This document shows positions 16,358-26,196 of a stretch of DNA of 64,000 bases, piece after piece. The notes under the pieces were generated by a model. The model did no database searches. It was not told where the DNA came from and saw only the letters and a program-made list of their open reading frames with translations. Within the stretch, counting starts at the first letter, position 1. Every line of letters begins with the position of its first letter. Source of the DNA: Sphingobium nicotianae (GTDB lineage: Bacteria; Pseudomonadota; Alphaproteobacteria; Sphingomonadales; Sphingomonadaceae); the NCBI RefSeq assembly GCF_018603885.1, contig NZ_JAHGAW010000005.1, positions 186,001 through 250,000 of the forward strand, in the 5' to 3' direction. The position numbers and the translations under genes were made by a program.

Positions 16358-17079
16358 TCGCGCGTCACATCGGCGGCGAACATATAGCCACCGCCCCACA
16401 CCGTCTTGATCAGGCTGGGCGCGCGGGCATCATCCTCCAGCTTGCGGCGCAGGCGGCTGATCTGGTTGTCGATCGAGCGATCGAACGCATGCGCCTCGCG
16501 GCCCTGGGTGAGATCGAGCAGCTGGTCGCGGCTCAGGACTTGCCGTGGATGCGTCACGAAGGCCTGGAGCAGGCGGAAGTCGGCGGTGCTCAGCGGGATC
16601 GCGACCTCGTCCGGCCCGCTCAGCGTCCAGTCGTCGGCGCGCAGCGTCCAGCCCTCGAAGCGGTAGAGCGACGCGCCGCCGGCCGTCTCGCGGGGCGTGG
16701 TGCCGCCGCCGCCGGCGCGGCGCAGGATCGTCTTGATCCGCGCCACCAGCTCGCGCGGCGAGAAGGGCTTGAGCACATAGTCGTCGGCGCCCATCTCCAG
16801 CCCGACGATCCGGTCCGTCTCCTCGGTGCGGGCGGTCAGCAGGATGACCGGCATCTCGCCCTGCTCGCGGATCGAGCGGCAGAGGCTGAGGCCGTCCTCG
16901 CCCGGCATCATGACGTCGAGAACGACCAGCTCGATCGCGTTGCCGGCAAGGATCTTGCGCGCTTCGGCGGCGTTGGCGGCTTCCGAGACGCGAAAGCCCG
17001 AGCGCTGGAGATAGGAACCGAGCGGCTCGCGGATCGCGGCTTCGTCATCGACGAGGAGGAGGTGGGGCCGGGTGGACAT
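16354..17079 (-). CDS. OmpR-family response regulator
   Basis: The 241-residue regulator has a receiver domain (LLVDDEAAIREPL, phospho-acceptor Asp in VVLDVMMPGEDGL, LTARTEE, and Lys in VLKPFSPREL) and a winged-helix DNA-binding domain (SRDQLLDLTQGREAHAFDRS, SRLRRKLEDD). I start it at MSTRPHLLL (17079); a longer reading to 17268 adds a basic leader unlike the family. It is the partner of the downstream kinase and lies 185 bases after the EF-hand gene. Confidence 0.92.
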   Translation of the reverse strand: MSTRPHLLLVDDEAAIREPLGSYLQRSGFRVSEAANAAEARKILAGNAIELVVLDVMMPGEDGLSLCRSIREQGEMPVILLTARTEETDRIVGLEMGADDYVLKPFSPRELVARIKTILRRAGGGGTTPRETAGGASLYRFEGWTLRADDWTLSGPDEVAIPLSTADFRLLQAFVTHPRQVLSRDQLLDLTQGREAHAFDRSIDNQISRLRRKLEDDARAPSLIKTVWGGGYMFAADVTRE

Positions 17080-17264
17080 TCGGACAGGGCTTTCCTGCGC
17101 AAGGGGTCGAACGGCTTGTGCGCAATCGCGACGATCTTGCAAGCGGGATGATGAGCGGAAGCGGGATCGGCAGCGCCTGGCCCGAAAGCTGCCGATGGGC
17201 GGAAAAGCGACAGGGACATGGCCGATCCGGCGGGCAGTGGACCCGCCGAACCGGCCATGCAGCC

Positions 17265-17936
17265 TCATTGCCCCGGGGGCGGGGGCGCGGGCCTGTTCGC
17301 CGGCGCAAAGCGGTCGCGCATTGCTTTGCGGGCGACGTCACGTTCGGCGGGAGATATCTTGCCGTCGTGATCGGTATCGGCCTTGTCGAAGCGGGCGAGG
17401 CCCGCATCGACGAACGCCGTCTTGGTGACCGGCTGGCCTTTGAAGCCGCCAAATCCGTCATGCATCATCGCGCCGCGCCCCATATGGCGGCGCATCGAGC
17501 GATGCGCGCGCATGCCGTGGCCGTCATGCTCGTTCCCATCCATGACGGGGCCGCGCGCGTCCGGGCTACCCATGCCGGGGTGATCCTGGCCGGGGCCGTG
17601 CGCCGCATCGAACTCCGCCTTGCTGATCGAGCCATTCTTGTCGGTGTCGAGCTGTGCGAACATGCGATCGCGCATCTCGGCGCGCATCTTCTGGCGGTCC
17701 GCCAGGCGCTTGGCCTTAAGCTCCTCGGGCGTCACGGTGCCGTCGTGATTGGCGTCGGTGGCGTCGAAGCGCTGCTCGAGCTGGGCTTTTAACTCGGCGC
17801 GGTTGGCCGGCGGCGCCATGACCGGCCCGCCCATTCCCCGCATAGCCGGAGGAGGGGCGGGCGGTTGGGCAAGGGCGGCGGCGCCGAGGGAGAGCAGACC
17901 GGCACCCAGGAGAAGCATATGGGGGCGATGCGACAT
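17265..17936 (-). CDS. secreted EF-hand calcium-binding protein
   Basis: The 223-residue protein has an N-terminal signal peptide (HMLLLGAGLLSLGAAALAQ). Three canonical EF-hand loops are visible: DANHDGTVTPEE near residue 60, DTDKNGSISKAEF near 97, and DTDHDGKISPAE near 190. Between them is a His/Met-rich linker that might bind other metals. It lies directly upstream of a two-component pair on the same strand, so the pair may respond to calcium or another envelope signal. That functional link is inferred from position alone. Confidence 0.88.
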   Translation of the reverse strand: MSHRPHMLLLGAGLLSLGAAALAQPPAPPPAMRGMGGPVMAPPANRAELKAQLEQRFDATDANHDGTVTPEELKAKRLADRQKMRAEMRDRMFAQLDTDKNGSISKAEFDAAHGPGQDHPGMGSPDARGPVMDGNEHDGHGMRAHRSMRRHMGRGAMMHDGFGGFKGQPVTKTAFVDAGLARFDKADTDHDGKISPAERDVARKAMRDRFAPANRPAPPPPGQ

Positions 17937-18075
17937 GTTCGTTCCTCACCTAAGTCGGCGCAACAGGGGGAGGGCGCCGAGTCAAAGGTGTAGACGCGAT
18001 ATGTCTCCGGATTTTGTCGGACACACGCGAATTTGTATCAAATTGTCGCCAGTGTGCTCGATCGGGAGAGATGCG

Positions 18076-19854
18076 CTAGCCCGCGACCACCCGGTTCCGG
18101 CCGCCGCGTTTGGCTTCATAGAGCGCGACGTCGGCCTCGTGGATCAGATCGTCGGCCGAAAGTCCTGCCCGGAAGCGCGATACACCGCAGCTGATGGCGG
18201 TGCGCAGGCTGTTGCCCGAGGGGAGCGCGACCGGTTCGGCATTGACCGACGTGACAATGCGCGCACAGATTTCCTGCACCGTTTCCCAATGAGGCGTCGC
18301 GAGGAGGATGACGAATTCGTCGCCCCCCAACCGCCCGACCGCGTCGCTGGTGCGCACCTGTCCCGAGATGCGCTGCGCGATTTCCTTCAGCACGAGGTCG
18401 CCGACCTGATGCCCCCTGTTGTCGTTGATCAACTTGAAGCGGTCGACGTCGATTATCGCGACGCTGAGTGCGCCGGGTGCCGCGTTCAGCAGGGCATGGT
18501 CGAGCCGCGACCGGAATCCCGCCCGGTTGAGCAGGCCGGTGAGGCTGTCCGTCGTTGCGGTGCGCGAAAGGGAGAGTTCCTGGTTCTTGCGCGTGGTGAC
18601 GTCGTGGATGGTGGCGATTGTGCCGACACAGCGGCCATCCTCGTCGAAATGGGCACGGAACACCGCCTCGAGCCATGCATCGTTGACCTTGACGGTCCGG
18701 AACTCGGCGGTGTGGCTCTGCGAGACGTCGTCGAGCGCATCATTATGGGCGCGGCGCAGTTCATACTGCCCTTCCTGCGACACGGTGGCGAAGGAGGCGC
18801 CGACCAGGGTCGCCGGATCGCGATCGAGCAGCACGTCGCTCGTACCGACGACGCGTTTGCAAATGCCATCAAGATCGAAGGAGATCAGCAGGATCGGCGA
18901 GCGGGAAGCCAGCAGGCGCAGCGACTGCTCGCTGTCCTGCAGCATCTGGACGAGTTGCCTGTGCTTGGCGAGGGCGGCGGCGATTGGCAACTGGAGCAGG
19001 AGCATCGCGGCAATGAACATCTGCACACCGTACACCTGCACGTCGGGATCGGGTGTCTGCGCCGCGATCGGGCCGAGGCCGGCTATCGTCACGCCGCCGC
19101 TGATGACCGCGACGATCGTCAGCGCGATCTTGCTGCCCAGCCAGCCGGCGCGGAACGTCGTCAGCATCATCGGGAGGATGACCAGGAACAGCAGAGGATA
19201 ACGCGCCCAGAGGAAGACGTGGCACGTCGTCAGCGCGGTAAGGGCGAGAAGGCCGGCGAATTCGCCGCGGCGCTTCCAGTCCATCTCGGCGATGCCGCGC
19301 TGGAAATCCCCGCTGAGCAAGGTCATCACGAAGGGCGTGAAGATTAGCAGTCCGAGAGAATCGGCCAGGAACCAGCGCAGATAGCCTGCAACGATGGAAT
19401 GCCCGAACAGATACCAGGCTGTCAGGGCACCGAAACAGGCGCTGGCGGCAGGCGCAAGCAGGCCCGACCAGAGCAGCATATGGCCTATCGAACGCGGTTC
19501 ATGGCGGAGATATTGCTTGGTGTCGGATCGCAGACCGAGCGTCGCGACGACGAGCTCCACCAGATTCGACCCGGCATAGAGAAAGGGATCAGGCAGACCA
19601 CCGCCCGTCGCCATGACGGCGAGACCATTGCCGATCATGCCGGCGACGATGAGCAGGACGGTCTCGCGGCGAGGTCGCAGCAACACCATAGCCAGCAGGA
19701 CGGCGTTGGCAGGCCAGATCGGCGCGATGCCGCCATGGCTGTTCGTGAGCCTGATCGTCGCAGCGGCAATGATGAAATAGACGAGGCCCGCAAGCAGCGC
19801 GCCGCCTGCGCCGCCTATGACAGTCACGGTTGATTCATTCCGGCCCCGGTCCAT
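18076..19854 (-). CDS. MASE1-PAS-GGDEF diguanylate cyclase
   Basis: This 592-residue protein makes cyclic di-GMP. The N-terminal third has eight or so membrane helices of the MASE1 type (APIWPANAVLLAMVLL is typical). A PAS domain follows (RSPILLISFDLDGI) near residues 310-420, then GGDEF with the intact motif GRLGGDEFVILL near residue 510. An RTSD sits five residues before GGDEF and fits the inhibitory I-site RxxD. No EAL domain is present. The nearby flagellar genes make a role in switching from motile to attached growth likely, but this is inference. Confidence 0.92.
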   Translation of the reverse strand: MDRGRNESTVTVIGGAGGALLAGLVYFIIAAATIRLTNSHGGIAPIWPANAVLLAMVLLRPRRETVLLIVAGMIGNGLAVMATGGGLPDPFLYAGSNLVELVVATLGLRSDTKQYLRHEPRSIGHMLLWSGLLAPAASACFGALTAWYLFGHSIVAGYLRWFLADSLGLLIFTPFVMTLLSGDFQRGIAEMDWKRRGEFAGLLALTALTTCHVFLWARYPLLFLVILPMMLTTFRAGWLGSKIALTIVAVISGGVTIAGLGPIAAQTPDPDVQVYGVQMFIAAMLLLQLPIAAALAKHRQLVQMLQDSEQSLRLLASRSPILLISFDLDGICKRVVGTSDVLLDRDPATLVGASFATVSQEGQYELRRAHNDALDDVSQSHTAEFRTVKVNDAWLEAVFRAHFDEDGRCVGTIATIHDVTTRKNQELSLSRTATTDSLTGLLNRAGFRSRLDHALLNAAPGALSVAIIDVDRFKLINDNRGHQVGDLVLKEIAQRISGQVRTSDAVGRLGGDEFVILLATPHWETVQEICARIVTSVNAEPVALPSGNSLRTAISCGVSRFRAGLSADDLIHEADVALYEAKRGGRNRVVAG

Positions 19855-20065
19855 CGCCCAGTCATGGGCCAGACAGGGTTGTCAGCCGGTTAATCATGAT
19901 ATGAAGGCGGGTGATATGAGCAAGAAAATTGCTCCTGGGGCGGATTTGCCGCAGGCCGGCCGGAAGAGAGGGGGGGCGGACCTGCAGTCGATTGCTTTGG
20001 CTGGCCGGCCCGCAACCCCATTGACCTGCCGCGCGACACTGTGGCAAGCGCCAGCTCCTGGACGC

Positions 20066-20139
20066 GCGGGTATAGCTCAATGGTAGAGCACTAGCCTTCC
20101 AAGCTTGTGATGCGGGTTCGATCCCCGCTACCCGCTCCA
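20066..20139 (+). tRNA. tRNA-Gly (anticodon TCC)
   Basis: A 74-base cloverleaf. The acceptor GCGGGTA pairs with TACCCGC. D arm GCTCAATGGTAGAGC, anticodon loop CTTCCAA (TCC at 20098-20100), T arm GCGGGTTCGATCCCCGC, and an encoded CCA end. The anticodon stem carries one U-U mismatch as I fold it. Confidence 0.95.
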
Positions 20140-20215
20140 GCATGACTCCCATTTTGTCGTTGCTTGGCCCACCATGATGGGTTGCGTCAGTCTCATCGCC
20201 ATGTAAGCTTATGAG

Positions 20216-20431
20216 ATGGATGAAGAAATTCTCCCGAGCGATCCGCGCTATCCGAGCGAACTTGGGGAAATGGCGTGCGCGGAGTTCACAGCCAGGTGGT
20301 TGAATGAGCGCATCTTGACTCTGACCGTCTGGGATCCGGATGGTGTTGCGGCTGTGGGGCTCGCCGAGGCCCGCAAACTCCGGGACTGGCTCGAGAGGGC
20401 CATCGAGACAATGTCGTCAGCCCACGATTGA
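20216..20431 (+). CDS. small hypothetical protein
   Basis: A 71-residue acidic protein with no recognised domain, no signal and no membrane helix. It lies between tRNA-Gly and a LysR gene on the same strand, ending 31 bases before the LysR start. The ribosome site is poor and the protein is short, so a chance reading frame cannot be excluded. The amino-acid composition looks like a folded protein rather than high-GC noise. Confidence 0.4.
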   Translation: MDEEILPSDPRYPSELGEMACAEFTARWLNERILTLTVWDPDGVAAVGLAEARKLRDWLERAIETMSSAHD

Positions 20432-20462
20432 CAGGCCCTCCGATAAGCAGCACCTGTTCGCC

Positions 20463-21503
20463 ATGGATCGGATCACATTGCGTCAGCTCGAAGCGCTCGA
20501 CATGATCGCGCGTGAGGGCAGTTTCCGAGCGGCGGCGCGCGCGCTGGGCGTCTCGCAGGTCGCGGTGAGCGATCATATCAAGCAGCTCGAGGCTCGGCTG
20601 GGCGTCAGCCTATTCGATCGTGAACGGGGCGGGAAGGGGCGGCTCTCCGCGGCGGGCGAGGCGGCGCTGGGCCGAGCGCGGCTGATTCTGGCCGATTGCG
20701 ACGCGCTGGTTTCGAACATGCGCGATTTCGTGGCGCAGGACACAGGACGGCCTGTGCCCAAGCTGGCTGCGCAGGCCGCCGTGCCATTGCCGATTCCGGC
20801 CGAGCATCGCCCGGTCGAGATTGCTATCGCGCCGGAAATGCCGGTGGAACCGAAGCCAGCCCCCCACGCCGCCATTCCGCCGGTGCCGAGCGATCAGCCG
20901 ATCATGATCGGCACGCACGCGTCCATCCTTGCGCGCTTTCAGGACAAGCTCGCCGCATTCGAGGACGCTTTTCCCAATCGGCCGGTTTCGGTCGACTTCA
21001 ACTGCTTTGTGGCAGATCGCGTTGCGCTGGCCCTCTCAACCGGAGACATCTCGATCGCCTATTTCTATGCGCTCGGCGAGACCCGCGTATTCCCCTCCGA
21101 CTATCTCTGGAGTGAGCAATGGGCGCTCTATGTCGCGCCCAGTCACCGCCTGGCTGATCGCGAGTTTGTCAACCGCGAGGATCTGTTGCTGGAGGGGCTG
21201 GTCAGCTTCACGGCGGGCAACCGTCTGCGACCCTTGCTGGAGGCATGTCTCGCGGAAGGCGGCCTGGGCAAGCTGCCATTCGTCGTCGAGAGCGACGATT
21301 ATAGACTGCTCGTAGAGCAGACGCTGGAAGGGCAGGGCATCCTGCCTCTCTTCGGTGCGGCAGCGGCGCGGATCGGCGGATCGTCAGGGCTCAGGCGGTT
21401 GCCTTATGTCGATCCGATTCCTGCGATCGAAGTGCGCCGCGTCGTGCATCCGAACCTGGCCGAGGACGATGAGGTCCAGGCGCTGGTTGCGACGCTGCAA
21501 TAA
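20463..21503 (+). CDS. LysR-family transcriptional regulator
   Basis: The 346-residue protein has an N-terminal LysR helix-turn-helix (LRQLEALDMIAREGSFRAAARALGV split as usual, SQVAVSDHIKQLEARLGVSLFDR). The C-terminal half is the LysR substrate-binding fold. Between them is an unusual Pro/Ala-rich linker of about 50 residues (near 98-145), longer than in typical LysR proteins. No divergent target gene is adjacent; downstream on the other strand is the polysaccharide enzyme. The ATG at 20463 gives the standard LysR N-terminus. Confidence 0.88.
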   Translation: MDRITLRQLEALDMIAREGSFRAAARALGVSQVAVSDHIKQLEARLGVSLFDRERGGKGRLSAAGEAALGRARLILADCDALVSNMRDFVAQDTGRPVPKLAAQAAVPLPIPAEHRPVEIAIAPEMPVEPKPAPHAAIPPVPSDQPIMIGTHASILARFQDKLAAFEDAFPNRPVSVDFNCFVADRVALALSTGDISIAYFYALGETRVFPSDYLWSEQWALYVAPSHRLADREFVNREDLLLEGLVSFTAGNRLRPLLEACLAEGGLGKLPFVVESDDYRLLVEQTLEGQGILPLFGAAAARIGGSSGLRRLPYVDPIPAIEVRRVVHPNLAEDDEVQALVATLQ

Positions 21504-21528
21504 GCGAAACCGGCAGGTCCGCGCGGCT

Positions 21529-24500
21529 TCAGCCGGCCGGGGTGACGGTGACGCTGCCCGTGCGCTCGAGCTTGCCCCAGCCCACCACGCGGCCGCGCAG
21601 CGCGGCGGCAATCGAGCGCAGAACGACGCCGTACATGAGCTGGCGATAGACGAAGCGCTGGGCGATCATCAGCAGGCCGGGAAAGCGCTGCCTGGTTGGC
21701 TCCAGACGATAGGCGATCCACCCCGCGATCAGATCGACCGAGACGAATATGGCCCAATAGACCCCCATGCGCAGCACGTCGCTCTGGGTCTGGTCCCAGC
21801 CATGCTGGTGGACACGGATGATTGTGCCGACGATTGAGAGAAGCAGCGCCAGATCGATGATCGGCGACAAGGCGGCGAAGACGATCTGGAACAGCCAGGC
21901 CTGCGGCATGCCGAACCAGGCGAGGCCGCGCGGGCGGCCTTTCTTGAGCACCTCGCGATGTTTCCACAGGCACTGGAGCGTGCCGAACGACCAGCGATAA
22001 CGCTGCTTTCCGAGCGCGCGCAGTGTCTCGGGCGCCTCGGTGAGCGCGATCGCCTCGACATCATATTCCACCCACCAGCCGAGGCGCTGGATGGCGATGG
22101 TCAGATCCTGGTCCTCGGCGAGCGTATCCTCGGGATAACCTCCGACCTCGTCGAGCGCGGCACGGCGCCAGGCACCGACGGCGCCGGGGACGACGGTGAT
22201 CGCCTTCAGCGCATCCAGCGCGCGCCGCTCGACATTCTGCGCGGTGACATATTCGATCGCCTGCCAGCGAGTGACCAGATTGACCTTGTTTCCGACGCGC
22301 GCATTGCCGGCGACCGCGCCGATGCGCGGATTGGCGAACCAGCGTACCAGTTTGGCGATCGTGTCGGGCAGGAACTGGGTGTCGGCGTCCAGCGCGATGA
22401 TGATCTCGCCGCTGGCGTGGCCCAGCGCCCGATTGAGCGCACTCGCCTTGCCGCCATTCACGAGAGTGAGCAGGCGCACACGCGGATCGGCGCCATAATG
22501 CCTGGCGACGAGTGCGCTGGTCGCGTCTTTGGAGCCGTCGTCGGCGATGATCAGCTCCAGCGCGGGATAGTCGCTCGCCAGCACCCGCGTGATGGAATCG
22601 ACGATCACCTTCTCCTCATTATAGGCGGGGATGATGACCGAGACCTTCGGCTGCGGTGCGTTTGTCGGCGCGCGGTGGCTGGCCTTGCGGTCGATCAGCG
22701 CGAGCGTCGTCAGGAGCAAGGCACGTGCGATGCCGAGCGCGATGGCGAAGAAGAAGAGCCAGCGGATCGCATAACCGATCATGGCGAGCACGAGGAAGAA
22801 ACCGACATCGGCCCGCACCGCGAGCAGATCGCTGCCTTTGACGATCGGCATCACCGCATCGCGCGAGAGGCCGGCAAGCTGGGAGACGGGGACGATCCGA
22901 TAGCCTTCCGCGCGCAGCCGGTCGATGATGATCGGCAGCGCCGCGACCGTCTGATCGCGATTGCCGCCGCCGTCGTGGAGCAGCACGATGTTGCCGCTGC
23001 GCTCGTCATTGGCGGCGTGGACCTTGCGCATCGTGGCGTCGATGATTGCCTGGACGCCAGGCGTCTTCCAGTCGTCCGGATCAACGTGCAGCCCGACGAT
23101 CGTGTAACCGTGCTGCTGAGCAATGGTTGCCGGCACCAGCTCGTCGGCCGTCGTCGGCTCGGCATCACCGAAATAGGGCGCACGGAACAAGCGGGTCGAG
23201 CGGCCGGTATAGGCCTCGATCAGCCGTTGGGTCGCATTGAGTTCGAGGGTCGTGCCAAGAGCAGTCTCCTCCGCCATATTCGGATGGGTGTAGCTGTGAT
23301 TGCCGATCTCATGCCCGTCGCGGACGATGCGGCGAAGGATTTCTGGGTGCTCGAGGGCATTCTCGCCGATCAGGAAGAAAGTGGCCGGCGCATGCTTGCT
23401 GGCCAGCACATCGAGGATGCGCGGCGTATAGTCGGGGTCGGGACCATCGTCGAAGGTGAGGGCGATCGCGCGGCGATCGGCCGCACCGGTGCGTGTGACG
23501 CGATAGGGCGTGGGGAGTGTCGTGTAGCGCTCGGCGATCACGCTCCCGTCCTGCCCGAAGCCGACCGCGCGACGACCGCCCGTGGGAAGCGCGCTGATGC
23601 GCAGCAGCTCGCCGCTCCCTTCGACGTCGGTTCCCTGCGGCGGCGCGATCACTCCCAAACGGGGAGGGCGATGCTCTTTTGAGGCGGCGAGCGCTTCCCA
23701 GAAACCCGGATCCTCGCTGCCAAGCCGCCAGAGCGCGACGCCGCCGACGCCGTGAAGGAGCTGCAGCTGGTTCCAGCTCGTCGCGGCGTCCATCATCCAG
23801 ACAACATGCCTGTGACCATCATCGTCGAACGCGAAGCCGCTGTTGCCGCTCGCCGGATCGAAGGTCGGCGTCGTCCCGCTGTCGGACGCGGACAGCCAGG
23901 CCTCGCCGATCGTCAGCGCGTCCGCGATGCCGTCGTGCCAGTCATAGCCGTAGCTGGCCAGCGCGACGATGAGCTTCTGCGCCGGGACCTTCTCCCGCGC
24001 CTCGGCGACCTGCGCCGCGAACCAGTCCTGCGAGGCGATCGGTCCGGATTCCCCGCCCTGCCAATGCTGGTCATAATCCATCAGCATGAGCTGATCGACC
24101 ACCGCCGCGAAGGCGCGCATGTCCCACGCCGGCTCGCCGCCCGGCACGGTGAGCGCGAGGGTGAGGCCCGCCTTTGCGAAACGCGCATGGGCGCGGGCGA
24201 GAAAGGCGCGATAGAGTGGCAGCGCCCGATCCGGCAGATTCTCGATGTCGAACACCGCGCCCTGCCAGCGCGTCCTGACGACCGCGGCAATGGTATCGTC
24301 GATGAGCTTGTCGGACGCGGCGCGGTTCTGGAAGAGCCGCATCATGCCCGCCCCGTCCCACTGGCCCGCGGCGATGTTCTGCACCATCAGCATCACTCTG
24401 GGGCGATGCAGACGGCTGCGCAGCATCGCCCGCAGCGGCCCGTCCTGATGCGTGACGAGGCGGCCATGGGTCAGATCGACGACACCCTCGGCCGCGACCA

Positions 24501-24843
24501 CCCAGTCCAGCTGGTCATAATGCGCGCGCAGGGACGAGGCGCTTTCGCTGTCCCAGGGCACGTAGAAGCCGACGGTCAGGCGCTTGCCGGGCGCGGCGCG
24601 GCTATGCCCGTTGGCGCCGAGCAGCCGCTGAACCCGGTGACGCAGGCGCGCGACATGCGTGCGGAACGGCAGGGCCTGCTCGCGCTCATGGCCGAACTGC
24701 AATGGCGAGGCGGCCGGTACATTGACGAGGGTCGCCGCGAAGACCGCCGCGCAGAGCAGGACGAGCAGGACGAGCAACGCGGTGGCGCGACCGACCAGGC
24801 GCCTGCGCCGTCCGGTGGCATCGAAGAAGATGGGCGAGGTCAT
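21529..24843 (-). CDS. GH18 - polysaccharide deacetylase - GT2 synthase fusion protein
   Basis: A 1104-residue protein with three enzymatic parts. Residues 20-40 are a membrane helix. Residues 85-385 are GH18-like (TVGFYVPWD, QGAVFDIENLPD with the presumed acid Glu201, LMDYDQHW). Residues 455-670 are a NodB/CE4 deacetylase (ALTFDDGPDPDYTP; HEIGNHSYTH metal ligands). After helices near 675-715 come residues 730-1090, a processive GT2 synthase (IIPAYNEE, ALDADTQF, AEDQDLT, KQRYRW). This order occurs in other bacteria and suggests synthesis and partial deacetylation of a beta-linked, GlcNAc-like polymer. The real product is unknown. Confidence 0.9.
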   Translation of the reverse strand: MTSPIFFDATGRRRRLVGRATALLVLLVLLCAAVFAATLVNVPAASPLQFGHEREQALPFRTHVARLRHRVQRLLGANGHSRAAPGKRLTVGFYVPWDSESASSLRAHYDQLDWVVAAEGVVDLTHGRLVTHQDGPLRAMLRSRLHRPRVMLMVQNIAAGQWDGAGMMRLFQNRAASDKLIDDTIAAVVRTRWQGAVFDIENLPDRALPLYRAFLARAHARFAKAGLTLALTVPGGEPAWDMRAFAAVVDQLMLMDYDQHWQGGESGPIASQDWFAAQVAEAREKVPAQKLIVALASYGYDWHDGIADALTIGEAWLSASDSGTTPTFDPASGNSGFAFDDDGHRHVVWMMDAATSWNQLQLLHGVGGVALWRLGSEDPGFWEALAASKEHRPPRLGVIAPPQGTDVEGSGELLRISALPTGGRRAVGFGQDGSVIAERYTTLPTPYRVTRTGAADRRAIALTFDDGPDPDYTPRILDVLASKHAPATFFLIGENALEHPEILRRIVRDGHEIGNHSYTHPNMAEETALGTTLELNATQRLIEAYTGRSTRLFRAPYFGDAEPTTADELVPATIAQQHGYTIVGLHVDPDDWKTPGVQAIIDATMRKVHAANDERSGNIVLLHDGGGNRDQTVAALPIIIDRLRAEGYRIVPVSQLAGLSRDAVMPIVKGSDLLAVRADVGFFLVLAMIGYAIRWLFFFAIALGIARALLLTTLALIDRKASHRAPTNAPQPKVSVIIPAYNEEKVIVDSITRVLASDYPALELIIADDGSKDATSALVARHYGADPRVRLLTLVNGGKASALNRALGHASGEIIIALDADTQFLPDTIAKLVRWFANPRIGAVAGNARVGNKVNLVTRWQAIEYVTAQNVERRALDALKAITVVPGAVGAWRRAALDEVGGYPEDTLAEDQDLTIAIQRLGWWVEYDVEAIALTEAPETLRALGKQRYRWSFGTLQCLWKHREVLKKGRPRGLAWFGMPQAWLFQIVFAALSPIIDLALLLSIVGTIIRVHQHGWDQTQSDVLRMGVYWAIFVSVDLIAGWIAYRLEPTRQRFPGLLMIAQRFVYRQLMYGVVLRSIAAALRGRVVGWGKLERTGSVTVTPAG

Positions 24844-25111
24844 CAGGCAGGATTTTCCGCGTTGCGAGCATCACCAAACGAGGTCGGACTGGCTCGGCAG
24901 CGGCCCGCTACGCTCCTCCGACTGTCAGCAAGCTGAACGGCATTAGCCGCTCCGCCGCGCGCGCGCCACTCTCATCTCACGCGCGGAAAATTGCACTTCC
25001 GGCCGCCTTGGGCTATCGGGAATGGCGATTGCCCCGGCGTCCGCTGATCCTTGCCGATTCGCGCCGCCGGGGCATTGATTTTCGGCTCCAGTTCACGAGT
25101 AGGCCCCGCCC

Positions 25112-25891
25112 ATGTCCCGTCGCCGCCAAATCTATGAAGGCAAGGCGAAAATCCTTTACGAAGGCCCCGAGCCCGGCACGCTGATCCAGTATTTCAAGGA
25201 TGACGCGACCGCGTTCAATGCCCAGAAGAAGGGAACGATCTCGGGCAAGGGCGTGCTCAACAACCGCATTTCCGAGCATATCTTCACCCTGCTCGCGAAC
25301 ATCGGCGTGCCGACCCACTTCATCAAGCGCCTGAACATGCGTGAGCAGCTGATCCGCCAGGTCGAGATCATCCCGCTCGAGGTGATCGTGCGCAATGTCG
25401 CGGCCGGTGGCCTCGCCACGCGGCTCGGCCTGGAGGAAGGGCTGCAGCTGCCGCGCACCCTGATCGAATATACGCTCAAGGACGATGCGCTCGGCGATCC
25501 GATGGTCTCGGAAGAGCATATCGCCTGCTTCGGCTGGGCCAGCCAGGAAGAGATGCACGACATCGCCGACATGGCGATCCGTGTGAACGACTTCATGTGC
25601 GGCATGTTCGCGGCGATCGGCATCCGCCTCGTCGACTTCAAGCTGGAGTTCGGCCGGATCTGGGACGGCGACTTCGCGCGCGTGATCCTCGCCGACGAGA
25701 TCAGCCCCGACAATTGCCGCCTGTGGGACATGACGACCAACGAGAAGCTGGACAAGGACCGCTTCCGCCGCGACCTGGGCGGCGAGGTCGAAGCCTATCA
25801 GGAAGTCGCCCGGCGCCTCGGCCTGATGCCCGAAGGCGTCGACAATGACGTGCTTGACCTGGACAGCCACCGCAAGAAGCGGGGGAAGTAG
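25112..25891 (+). CDS. purC: PurC, SAICAR synthase
   Basis: This is a 259-residue phosphoribosylaminoimidazole-succinocarboxamide synthase for purine synthesis. It opens with the typical [18 protein letters not shown] and [27 protein letters not shown] lies in the centre and [25 protein letters not shown] is the C-terminal ATP-binding part (given here in short). Length and motifs are standard. It stands alone, with purL/purQ not in view. Confidence 0.96.
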   Translation: MSRRRQIYEGKAKILYEGPEPGTLIQYFKDDATAFNAQKKGTISGKGVLNNRISEHIFTLLANIGVPTHFIKRLNMREQLIRQVEIIPLEVIVRNVAAGGLATRLGLEEGLQLPRTLIEYTLKDDALGDPMVSEEHIACFGWASQEEMHDIADMAIRVNDFMCGMFAAIGIRLVDFKLEFGRIWDGDFARVILADEISPDNCRLWDMTTNEKLDKDRFRRDLGGEVEAYQEVARRLGLMPEGVDNDVLDLDSHRKKRGK

Positions 25892-26196
25892 GGGCGTTTC
25901 ATCTTCGATTTCTGTTCGGAGCCGGACGGCTGCGGGCAGGCTGCGCGGATGAATGCGGGTGCGGGGTTCGGGAGCGGCGACGATCGGCTCTTACGATAAG
26001 AAGGCGGTGTCACGGCCCGTCCTCTGACGAAGGGTGCCGTATGTCCGCTCTCTACGCCATTTCAGCCGCGCGCGTGGAGGGAAGGCCGGGAGGTCCTCAA
26101 GTCGACATCCGGGGTCTCGATGATTTCCTGAACGGATGACCGCCGTCAGGCAGCAGCGAGTTCGATGCAAGTGGGCGGACCGTCGCTGAACGTCCC
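25892..26196. other. intergenic stretch with no recognised feature
   Basis: These 305 bases between purC and element B hold no open frame with family motifs, no tRNA and no clear terminator. The base composition is like the surroundings. Confidence 0.5.

Noticed and set aside
19862..20152. Minus-strand open frame of 96 codons with a VAGIEPASQAW-type sequence
   Set aside because: It is the well-known false protein read from the antisense of tRNA-Gly at 20066-20139.
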